A stretch of 64,000 nucleotides of DNA from NCBI RefSeq assembly GCF_963678635.1, contig NC_087065.1, positions 31,314,252 to 31,378,251 of the forward strand, read 5' to 3'. Positions within the stretch are counted from its first letter, which is position 1, and every line of letters begins with the position of its first letter. This document shows positions 1 to 7,939 of this stretch, piece by piece. The notes below the pieces were generated by a model that had not been told where the DNA came from, searched no databases, and was given only the letters and a program-made list of their open reading frames with translations. The DNA comes from Symsagittifera roscoffensis (lineage: Eukaryota; Xenacoelomorpha; Acoela; Convolutidae). Position numbers and translations under genes: made by a program.

Positions 1-1850
1 TCAGAGACTTCACCGCTCATTGTTGCCCATTTTGCAACATTGAAAGCAAGCATTTCAACGAAGGTTTTCCAGTTCTTCCTTTTGAAGATTTTCAAAGACA
101 CTGTAATCTACTTTTTGCCTTGACTGCCTCACAAGATACAGCTGAACAGATGCATCATCCAGAACTTAGCGGCAAAAACTTAAGATTAGAAATGTTACAA
201 ATTCATTTGGAGTAAGTAACGGAAGTGATAGTTCTGAGAAAATACCAATCAAATCTTCAAATTGACCATTTCAGAATAATCGCTTAAATTTGTTTTCATT
301 TTTCTGATTTTGTAGGTTCCTACAAAAGTTAGTTTTTTTGGGATTTTAATCGTCATAGTGTTTGTACTATCTGTTTTAATTTAAATCAGACTTAAATCTC
401 CACCAAAAGTTGGCAGTGAATGCTGCGTAATTCAAAACCCAAAAGTTTTCTAATATTTATATTCTAAAGCCGTGTTCAATAATCTTTGTCCAGAAAAATT
501 TTCAATAATGGTGTAATAACAAGAATAGCAGTCGCAATGGATACAAATTCAGCTGTTGTGCTTTCTTTTCGTGAAATATTTTTTTTCATTTATCAATACT
601 TTCATTTGAGAGAGCTCAGAATTATTCGGCGTGGAAAAGCAATTGTTTCATCAGAGACTTCACCGCTCATTGTTGCCCATTTTGCAACATTGAAAGCAAG
701 CATTTCAACGAAGGTTTTCCAGTTCTTCCTTTTGAAGATTTTCAAAGACACTGTAATCTACTTTTTGCCTTGACTGCCTCACAAGATACAGCTGAACAGA
801 TGCATCATCCAGAACTTAGCGGCAAAAACTTAAGATTAGAAATGTTACAAATTCATTTGGAGTAAGTAACGGAAGTGATAGTTCTGAGAAAATACCAATC
901 AAATCTTCAAATTGACCATTTCAGAATAATCGCTTAAATTTGTTTTCATTTTTCTGATTTTGTAGGTTCCTACAAAAGTTAGTTTTTTTGGGATTTTAAT
1001 CGTCATAGTGTTTGTACTATCTGTTTTAATTTAAATCAGACTTAAATCTCCACCAAAAGTTGGCAGTGAATACTGCGTAATTGAAAACCCAAAAGTTTTT
1101 TAATATTTATGTTTCAAAGCCGTGTTCAATAATCTTTGTCCAGAAAACTTCAATAATGATGTAATAACAAGAATAGCAGTCGCAATGGATACAAATTCAG
1201 CCGTTGCGCTTTCTTTTTGTGAATTTTTTTTCAGCATTCAATAGCTTCATTTGAGAGAGCTAAGAATTATTCGGCGTGGAAAAGCAATTGTTTCATCAGA
1301 GACTTCACCGCTCATTGTCGCCCATTTTACAACAATGAAAGCAAGCATTTCAACGAAGATTTTCCAGCTCTTCCCAAGGAAGATTTTCAAAGACACTGTA
1401 ATCTAGTTTTCGACTTGACTTCACTACAAGATGCAGCTGATCAGATGCATTATCCAGAACTTAGCGGCGGAAACTTGAGATTAGAAATGTTGTTACAACT
1501 TGATTTGGAGTAAGTAACCGAAGTGATAGTCGTGAAAAAAGACCAATCAAATCTTCAAATTTACAGATTCAGAATAGTTTGTATTCGTTTTTGTTTTCGT
1601 TTTTCTGAATTTGTAGGTTCCTACAAAAGCTAGTATTTTGTGGGGATTGTTCATCGTTAAAAAAATAGTCTTTTTTGGGGATTGTCCATCGTTATAGTGT
1701 TTGTACTATCTGTTTTGTTTTAAATCAGACTTAAATCTCCACCAAAATTGGCAGTGAGTGCTGCGTAGTTGAAAACCCAAAAATTATCTAAGCTATATGT
1801 TCTACCGCCGAGTTCAATAATCTTTGTCCAGTACATAAGACGATATCTGT
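1..1850 (+). repeat. Three tandem ~650-bp units with capsid-like pseudogene fragments
   Basis: The same block begins at 1 (cut by the window edge), 651 and 1296. The first two copies are almost identical over about 480 bases and the third is more diverged. Each carries the remains of one protein region (a DFTAHC... segment, then EDFPALPKEDFQ, then HYPELSGGNLRLEM), with frameshifts in copies 1 and 2. Each protein piece is followed by a GTAAGT-like site and, about 110 bases on, a TTTGTAG. From memory, this protein pattern belongs to the metazoan 'F54H12.2-like' family found in Polinton/Maverick or adintovirus-like elements. That assignment is recollection. The tandem repetition and the frame breaks are seen directly. 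Confidence 0.6.
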
Positions 1851-1925
1851 TTGGGTTTTTCTTCAGTTCCTAAATGCTTGTAAGTCACCTAATGTATTTC
1901 ACTTATTTATACAAAACATGATCTT

Positions 1926-2230
1926 TTTCTGTCTACTCCGACGTGAATCAGCTAACAAATGCAAAGATTATTAATTTTTCACTTGTGCATATTTTTGAAA
2001 TACTTCCTGAGCTCAGGTTCAAGTATATGGAATCTTATCTGTCTGATAAAGTTCGTCAACTACCAAATAACTCTTTGGCATTTGTGAACTCAGCTCTAAG
2101 TAGTGATAGAGGAGAACACTGGATCATGATTACTCGATTGTCCAAAACTTAGTACTTACTGATTCTTTGACTAGAAAGAGATCAATTTACTTACTCATTT
2201 CTTACAAAAAAAGTCTCGGCGAATGGTTCC
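1926..2230 (+). pseudogene. Adenain-like cysteine protease fragment
   Basis: An open stretch of about 70 codons contains FSLVHIFEILPEL, then F-KYMESYLSDK, then a GEHWIMI segment. A G-x-HW motif after a short hydrophobic strand is where adenovirus-type and Polinton proteases carry the catalytic His; this is family knowledge, applied here by pattern only. No ATG fits and the frame stops straight after the His segment, so the Cys half is missing. The same fragment recurs at 3572, 30202, 32397, 33900 and 36775, always downstream of capsid-like fragments, as expected for pieces of one decayed element. Confidence 0.45.
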
Positions 2231-2370
2231 ACGAAAACAACAAAAAACCAAAAATGTGTGTGGATTTTACTTCTTCTATTTAGTTCATGTTTTTTAATTT
2301 CTCCTTTGGATCTTAGTTTTGATTTGTGAATGTTTTGATTTTTGGAAGTGTTTTTTATGTGAAAGTGTAG

Positions 2371-2784
2371 TTGTTGTTTGTAAGTGTTAATTTTTTCCGA
2401 AGTTTCAGTAGGTTTCCGCATAGTTTCAAATACATAAAGCATTGCGTTAAGGAGATACAGCATCACATAAAACAAGTAATAGCTCAAATTAGACCCATTT
2501 TTTTCGTTTTTAGAATTACCAGAAATTTTGATACGATTCCGTTCACTGATAGAAAAAATTACTGAGGAGCAGGAATAACCTTCTCTTTCTATGGGAGGCT
2601 CGCACTTGGTTTGTTTTTTCTTGTATCAAAAAAATAACCTTCAAATATCAAAGTTCGAATTAAAGTAAATCGAGCCAGACCTAATTTATACATGTTTTCT
2701 TATAATCCAAGTGTTAGTCTAATAATTGTTGATCGTTTGCTGTTTACTAAAAGAATTTTAGTAGCTGAAGGTAATCATCAATAG
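2371..2784 (+). pseudogene. Capsid-like protein remnant, N-terminal and middle part
   Basis: Reading with frame changes, the segment contains FRITRNFDTIPFTDR, then a GITF-LYGRLALDLFF-like stretch, then an NFNMFS-like stretch that is clearest in the copies at 30644-30931 and 37248-37496. These precede the segment at 2785 in the same order as in the other units. Several in-frame stops make it non-functional. The proposed link to the F54H12.2-like/Polinton capsid-associated family is recollection. Confidence 0.4.
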
Positions 2785-3212
2785 TTGCAATGGAATCAAT
2801 TGCCAGAACGTTTATCATTCCTTTTCGTCAAAAACTGGATATTCAAAAAAAATTTCAATAATGCATTATTAACAAAAATAGCAGTCGCAATGGACAGAAA
2901 TTTAGCTGTTGCGCTTTCTTTTATGAATTTTTTTCAACTATCAATAGTTTCATTTGAGAAAGCTCAGAATTATTCGGCGTGGAAAAGCAATTGTTTCACC
3001 AGAGACTTCACCGCTCATTGTTGCCCATTTTACAACAATGAAAGCAAGCATTTCAACGAAGATTTTCCAGCTCTTCCTAAAGAAGATTTTCAAAGACACT
3101 GTAATCTAGTTTTTGACTTGAATTCACAAGAAGATGTAGCTGGACAGATGCATTATCCAGAACTCAGCGGCGGAAACTTGAGATTAGAAATGTTTTAACA
3201 ATTTCATTTGGA
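2785..3212 (+). pseudogene. Capsid-like protein remnant, C-terminal part (best preserved copy in block 1)
   Basis: About 137 codons are open. They contain AVAMDRNLAVALSF, NYSAWKSNCFTRDF, EDFPALPKEDFQRHCNLVFD and MHYPELSGGNLRLEMF. No ATG suits the start. The open stretch ends at 3198, just before a GTAAGTAA sequence. The order of motifs matches what I remember of the F54H12.2-like family. It sits between the middle-part remnant (2371-2784) and another protease-like fragment (3572-3845), so the pair repeats the layout of 1-2230. Being open for 137 codons could reflect recent copying rather than function. Confidence 0.45.
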
Positions 3213-3571
3213 GTAAGTAACGGAAGTGATAGTCTTGGGAAAAGACCAATCAAATCTTCAAATTGACAAATTCAGAGTAATCGCTTAAATTTGTTTTCGT
3301 TTTTCTGAATTTTAGAATCCTACAAAAGTTAGTATTTTTGGGGGATTGTTCATCATTAAAAGTTAGTTTTTTTGGGGGATTGTTCATCGTTATAGTGTTT
3401 GTACTATCTGTTTTGTTTTTAGTCAGACTTAAATCTCCACCAAAATTGGCAGTGAGTGCTGCGTAGTTGAAAACCCAAAAATTATCTAATATTTATATTC
3501 TAAAGCCGTGTTCAATAATCGTTGTTCAGTGTATAAGACGACATCTGTTTGGGTTTTTCTTCAGTTCCTAA
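3213..3571 (+). other. Spacer between capsid-like and protease-like remnants
   Basis: This is AT-rich and T-rich. It holds a duplicated short segment ending in ATTGTTCATC (around 3340 and 3380). The same spacer follows every capsid-like fragment in the window. No gene is seen. Confidence 0.5.
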
Positions 3572-3960
3572 GTGCTTGTAAGTCAACTAATGTATTTCCC
3601 TTATTCATACAAAAATGATCTTTTTTCTGTCTATTCAGACGTGAATCAGCTAACAAATGCAAAGATTAATACTTTTTCACTTGTGCATATTATTGAAATA
3701 CTTCCTGAGCTCAGGTTCAAGTATATGGGATCTTATCTTCTGATAAAATTCGTCAACTAGCAAATTACTCTTTGGCATTTGTGAACTCAGCTCCAAGTAG
3801 TGATAGAGGAGAACACGGGATCACTATTACTCGATTGCCCAAAACTTAGTACTTACTGATTCTTTGACTAGAAAGAGATCAATTTACCTACTCATTTCTT
3901 ACATTAAAAGTCTCGGCGAATGGTTTCACGAAAACAACAAAAAACCAAATATGTGTTCTT
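3572..3960 (+). pseudogene. Second adenain-like protease fragment of block 1
   Basis: This is homologous to 1926-2230: VNQLTNAKI, FSLVHIIEILPEL, FKYMGSYL, then a frame break before the G-H-W region (a CACGGGATC where other copies have CACTGGATC, which removes the Trp codon). Homology to the other units fades near 3960, where the RNase H1 locus begins. Confidence 0.45.
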
Positions 3961-4150
3961 TGGCTTTTTTTCTTCATTTTTTTTTGTCTGAAGCTAGCCC
4001 AATTTGAGAAAAACATGTCGGTGATTCCCATTACCCGAATTGCTTTGAGGGTTAACCATATTAAGCAAAAAAAAGGTTGAATGAATATTTTAAGTTGGAT
4101 ATGTCATGTAGGTGAAGTACTGCTGCTGTCTGGTGATAAAAAAGTGATTT

Positions 4151-5101
4151 ATGCTGACAGGAGGGGGGCTGCTTGTGAGTAGGGCTTTGTGTTGGAAACG
4201 AATGCCTCCAGAAGCTTTCTACGCAGTGAGGCGGGGCAGGAAAACGGGAGTGTTCAAGAGTTGGGCGGGGGAGGGGGGTGCCAAGGAGCAAGTGAGTGGC
4301 TTCAAAAGCAGCCTGCTCAAAAAGTTCTCCACTTTGAGTGCAGCTGAGAACTGGGTCAAAGCTGGACGAGATAGCTGCTGCTCTTCTACGCTGCATGCAA
4401 TCAACCGTGATAGTCAAAGTAACCGGACGGGGCCTAAAGTCACCAAGAAGACGAAAACTCCTTCTATTAAGATCAGTCGAGCGCTCTCAACTGATGCTCA
4501 ATTATTACATCAGCGGGAAAAAGAAGTCTCCGAAAGAGTTGTTGTATATACTGATGGATGCTGTAAACCAGTAGGAGGCAGCGGGCGCAGTAATAGAAAA
4601 CGACACAATTGCGAGAGGATAGCTGGTATTGGCATTCATTTCCCGGCTAACTCTCATCTAAACTTGAGCGCGCCAATGAGACAAGAACCATACACCAATC
4701 AACGAGCGGAACTGGAAGCGGCAATTGAAGCTATCAAAGTATCGAGGGAAAATTGCTTGGACAAATTATGTTTGTACACGGATAGCATGTACGTCATCAA
4801 TGGCATAAGTAATTGGATCGCGAAATGGAAGCGAAATGGATGGCAGACCGTGAATAAAAGCGACGTGTTGAACAAGGACTTGTGGATGCAACTTGATCTG
4901 GCAATATCCTCGATAGACGCCAAGTTTGTACACGTTTTTGGACACACGGGAGTTGAAGGCAACGAAATAGCTGATCGGCTAGCCAATGAAGGAGCCGAAC
5001 AACTACTTTTTCTATCAACTGAACAACCAAATGAAGTTGCTTCTACTAAAATTGACTCAAAAAACATTTGTTGTCCTGTTAATATGAATTCGAATAAATA
5101 A
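4151..5101 (+). CDS. RNASEH1: Ribonuclease H1 (mitochondrial/nuclear type, with hybrid-binding domain)
   Basis: The 316-aa product cleaves RNA in RNA-DNA hybrids. An N-terminal hybrid-binding domain (about residues 22-70, FYAVRRGRKTGVFKSW ... FSTLSAAENWV) is joined by a basic linker to an RNase H fold. The catalytic set is complete: D135 (VVYTDGCC), E187 (NQRAELEA), D211 (LYTDSMYV), H265 (GHTGVEGNE) and D275. Length and layout match animal RNase H1. Two in-frame ATGs exist: M1 gives a short Arg-containing hydrophobic leader that could be a mitochondrial signal, and M18 (4202) lies just before the binding domain, as in mammals where two starts give mitochondrial and nuclear forms. The stop overlaps an AATAAA (5095). 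No intron is visible inside. Base composition is clearly richer in G+C than the neighbours. A broken copy lies at 40575-41215. Confidence 0.88.
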   Translation: MLTGGGLLVSRALCWKRMPPEAFYAVRRGRKTGVFKSWAGEGGAKEQVSGFKSSLLKKFSTLSAAENWVKAGRDSCCSSTLHAINRDSQSNRTGPKVTKKTKTPSIKISRALSTDAQLLHQREKEVSERVVVYTDGCCKPVGGSGRSNRKRHNCERIAGIGIHFPANSHLNLSAPMRQEPYTNQRAELEAAIEAIKVSRENCLDKLCLYTDSMYVINGISNWIAKWKRNGWQTVNKSDVLNKDLWMQLDLAISSIDAKFVHVFGHTGVEGNEIADRLANEGAEQLLFLSTEQPNEVASTKIDSKNICCPVNMNSNK

Positions 5102-5130
5102 AAACGCGACGAAACTTATACATGCATATC

Positions 5131-5609
5131 GAATACAATGGGGCCTAGGAAATTAGACGATAAGCAAATTAGACTGATACTACAAAAAGAAATTAGACTG
5201 ATTTATTTTTTACAGATCTGGCATTTTAGACGAAAAAGCTATGAAAAGGAAAGGGCCAACAAAATTTTTTCTTAAGAGTCAAGTTTCACAAACACAAAAA
5301 GAACATAAAATGTCAATACCTATCAAAACAGTTAGTTTAAATGAACATAAAATGTCAAATCGGAATATTACAGGAGAGTTTTGAGTTGAATAAATTATGC
5401 ATATTGACTTGTAAAGTTTTTGGCCACCGAAATTGAACTGTTGTCTGCAAACAATTTTATTTTTAACGCAATTTGTGTGCAAACAAAGTTAATTTCTCTC
5501 ACTTTCGTCTATTTTCTCACAATTGCAGTTTTGCAAAACCGTCTAATTTCCTTTTAAGTACCACCGTCTAATTTGCTTATCGTCTAATTTCTCAAACCCC
5601 GAGTACGAT
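5131..5609. mobile_element. Non-autonomous TIR transposon (MULE-like MITE), 461 bp plus 9-bp target duplication
   Basis: Inverted ends run from 5140 (GGGG...GAAATTAGACGATAAGC) to 5600 (the reverse complement, ending CCCC). They match over roughly 60 bases and carry GAAATTAGAC repeated as subterminal motifs. The 9 bases just outside, GAATACAAT (5131-5139) and GAGTACGAT (5601-5609), agree at 7 positions and are a likely target duplication. A 9-bp duplication with long inverted ends is typical of Mutator-like elements (family knowledge). There is no transposase, so it is a passenger. It is absent from the paralogous locus after 41215. Confidence 0.7.
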
Positions 5610-5809
5610 CGTTAGTTATGACAATTAGCGCTTGTATAAATACTAATCAACAAAGTTAAAGATGTTCACGTACTCAGGGGGAATTATCATAACAAAGCAC
5701 CAATACTTAGAATGCTTCTATATGCTTCACTAAATATGTGAAATAAGAGAAGATTTATAAAATTATATTTAGATAACAACCTATATTCCAAATAAAAACG
5801 TTGGTGTAT
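5610..5809 (+). repeat. Left part of a local-repeat unit, interrupted by retroelement 1
   Basis: The stretch from about 5700 to GGTGTAT (5809) matches the tandem units at 25830-28590, including the TATGTGAAATAAGAGA and TATTCCAAATA stretches. The rest of the unit resumes at 24731, after the retroelement. Confidence 0.65.
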
Positions 5810-6217
5810 TGGAACCTGATCTAAACTATATTTTATGATTGGATAAATTAAATGTTTTACCAATGTAAAGTATTTAATATTAACCAATCACAATCCATCT
5901 AACTAACAACCCACTTATTTGTAAGTGCTGAAGTTACTTGTAATTTCAGCACCAGAGAGATTTGAATTTAACTTAGAAATTAGTTGGACTCTCCCGAGCA
6001 CTTCAGCAGCCGCAATAAACCAGTATACCCTAGATCTATTGAGCCTAGCAGAGACTAGTTAAACAACCTGAGACTAGATAGTATAAGAGTAAGATTAGGA
6101 TCGGTATTAGACTAAGAAGTTGCACGAATCTATCCGGCCGAAAATAAGATAGCGTGACGAGCAGACGGTGTACCCTATCCGAAATTACTCTATGAGTTAC
6201 ACTTCGGTCCTAACTCA
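5810..6217 (+). repeat. 5' LTR of retroelement 1
   Basis: It is 408 bp, starts TGGAACCTGATC and ends CCTAACTCA. By reading it appears identical to 24319-24726. It contains AATAAA (6014-6019), a possible TATA-like TATAAGA (6082-6088) and a near-perfect hairpin (5925-5952). Promoter and polyadenylation roles are inferred from position only. Confidence 0.95.
5925..5952 (+). promoter_or_regulatory. LTR hairpin, 13-bp stem with a 2-nt loop
   Basis: GTGCTGAAGTTAC, TT, GTAATTTCAGCAC. There is one G/A difference from a perfect palindrome here, and the palindrome is perfect in retroelement 2. It is present in all four LTRs. Its function is unknown; an RNA dimer, terminator or protein-binding role are all possible. 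Confidence 0.6.
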
Positions 6218-6219
6218 TC

Positions 6220-6239
6220 TGGTGCGACCATAAGTCTCG
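6220..6239 (+). other. Primer-binding site of retroelement 1
   Basis: TGGTGCGACC... starts two bases after the LTR and its first bases complement a tRNA 3' CCA end. All 20 bases are identical in retroelement 2 (42395-42414). I could not match the implied tRNA 3' end (…GGTCGCACCA) to a particular tRNA. Confidence 0.7.
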
Positions 6240-6304
6240 AACAAGACCTTAATAGATTAGAATTAACCAAAATAGATTAGAAATTAGACAAAAACATTTA
6301 CAAA

Positions 6305-6538
6305 ATGTTATACGACAATAATTTAATCGAAATGTCTCTACGACTCAATAGATCAGAGCCAATATTCCGAACCATAACAGAACTACCCGGAATTGGAAGA
6401 AGACCTCGAACCAAAGACGACATACGACAAAGTAGAAACTTGCCGTATAGTTATATGATAGTTCGGCAAAAGCCAGAACAAACTTTTATATTTAGAATAC
6501 TACTTGCAATGAATTTAGATTTCCATTTGCAAACATAA
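6305..6538 (+). CDS. 77-aa leader protein, unknown function (ORF A)
   Basis: ATG at 6305 lies 66 bases after the primer site, so this is the first long ORF on the genomic RNA. The product is a compact basic protein with SLRLNRSEPIFRTI, GIGRRPR and LLAMNLDFHLQT. I recognise no family. Retroelement 2 keeps the same 77 codons open (42480-42713). By hand count there are about 12 amino-acid changes against about 14 silent changes, which suggests selection on the protein, since replacement sites are about three times more numerous. It could be a regulatory protein or a leader ORF controlling downstream translation. Confidence 0.65.
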   Translation: MLYDNNLIEMSLRLNRSEPIFRTITELPGIGRRPRTKDDIRQSRNLPYSYMIVRQKPEQTFIFRILLAMNLDFHLQT

Positions 6539-6539
6539 A

Positions 6540-7471
6540 ACCTTGAAGTTACTCTTCAAAATCATTTCAGGCGCTAAACAAATTTATTAATATACAATAA
6601 CGATTGATAAAAAGATCTAAGATCGTTCTCCTAAAACTCTGCAGTAATATACAAAATATGTTTGAAAAATATTTATTGAAAAATAAAAAATAAAAATTAG
6701 TAGCATGACAATAAATGGTTAGTAATCATAAATCATCCTGTTGATTCCAGCTCCATCACCTAAAACATAACAGCAATCATAAACCCACTAATATCATCAA
6801 AACACTAAATCTTTCCTTTACACACATTTAAAATTTTATTAAAACTTAAATTCACTTAATTTTAAAACCAGATCATCAAGGCTTATCCTTGGATCTTAAA
6901 TCATTTTCTACTTAATTAAATTTCAAATTTGATCATCAAGGCTTATCCTTGGATCAAACAGAACAACTTTGTTCTCCCCCACCCACTTAATTAGTGTCTA
7001 ACGACCTCAAACGTCGATTCACTACCCAACCCTTTCTAAAGACCTAAGACTAATAGAAATTTTTAAACAAAACTAATCATTCAAATTAGGATAAACAGTG
7101 AAGAACTTCGGTTATTCATCCTTCACTTGACCCCCCCTCTTAACAGACCCAGGATAAATCTTAGACTTAGTAAGTTTAAAATAGTATCTAACGAACTACT
7201 CGCGTTCTAATTATACCTGAACCTTGTGGATCGATTTACTATTCTCCAACCCTTGAACACAATCACTACCCCTAAGTAAGATTAAGTAAGTTAACACCTT
7301 AACTTATACTAGCCACGAGAAAGTAAAAAATCATTCTTCGGAATCGATATACTTTTCTCTCCAACCCTAAACAAATAGACCCAGGTTAAGCTAACCAAAA
7401 AATCGTAAGAACTAACAGTTTAAGAAAATAAAAATCATTTAACAACCTTTGCATCCGTCATTCTAAACCTT
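6540..7471 (+). promoter_or_regulatory. Structured non-coding leader of retroelement 1
   Basis: No gene is seen in these 930 bases, but they are well conserved with 42714-43636. They contain a perfect 25-base direct repeat (6871-6895 and 6931-6955, exactly 60 apart), each able to fold CAAGG-loop-CCTTG. They also contain a hairpin at 7097-7127 (AGTGAAG/CTTCACT enclosing AAC-TTCG-GTT) and a second TTCG-loop hairpin at 7333-7344 (ATTC-TTCG-GAAT). These look like RNA signals for packaging, dimerisation or ribosome entry; the role is inferred. GTAAGT sequences at 7170 and 7286 are possible splice donors, with only weak support. Confidence 0.6.
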
Positions 7472-7939
7472 ATGTCATTTAAAAACCTAAAAAATAAACA
7501 AACAATCGTTTTACACAATTGTGAAATAAATAACAAAAAATACGACCTTGTAATCACACCTCATACACAAACAGTTGGATACATTCGCACAAAACGACAA
7601 ACACTAAAGAGGAAAATAATAACTAAACAAAGACAAATAACACGAAAAAGATTTTCAAAAAATCGAAACGCATTTTCAGAATCAGAAACCAACAGTTTAG
7701 ACGAACTTTACAAACTAAAAGAATCAATAGATAAAAATTGCCCAATTCACGATCAATTATATTTCTCTGACTCAGAAACAACTTCAAATTCATCACAAAG
7801 AGGAAAAAGAAGAATAAAAAAACAGTACAAACACAAACCAGTACATCTATACAATTGGAATCAACCAATTCGACACATTAATAATTACATATTAACAGTC
7901 ATCGAACGGAAAAATGAGTTCAACGCACACCCCAGGTGA
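7472..7939 (+). CDS. 155-aa basic protein overlapping gag (ORF B)
   Basis: ATG at 7472. The stop lies 26 bases inside gag in another frame. Residues 39-65 form an arginine/lysine-rich tract (RTKRQTLKRKI ... RQITRKRF) and residues 110-122 a second basic cluster (RGKRRIKKQYKHK). Between them lies LDELYKLKESI, which resembles a leucine-type export signal. Acidic/serine patches (SDSETTSNSS) could be phosphorylated. An Arg-rich RNA-binding tract plus an export-like signal is the plan of Rev/Rex-type proteins of complex retroviruses, but there is no sequence relationship to them that I can see, so this is analogy. In retroelement 2 the start is TTG and a frameshift breaks the frame, but both basic clusters remain recognisable. 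Confidence 0.65.
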   Translation: MSFKNLKNKQTIVLHNCEINNKKYDLVITPHTQTVGYIRTKRQTLKRKIITKQRQITRKRFSKNRNAFSESETNSLDELYKLKESIDKNCPIHDQLYFSDSETTSNSSQRGKRRIKKQYKHKPVHLYNWNQPIRHINNYILTVIERKNEFNAHPR

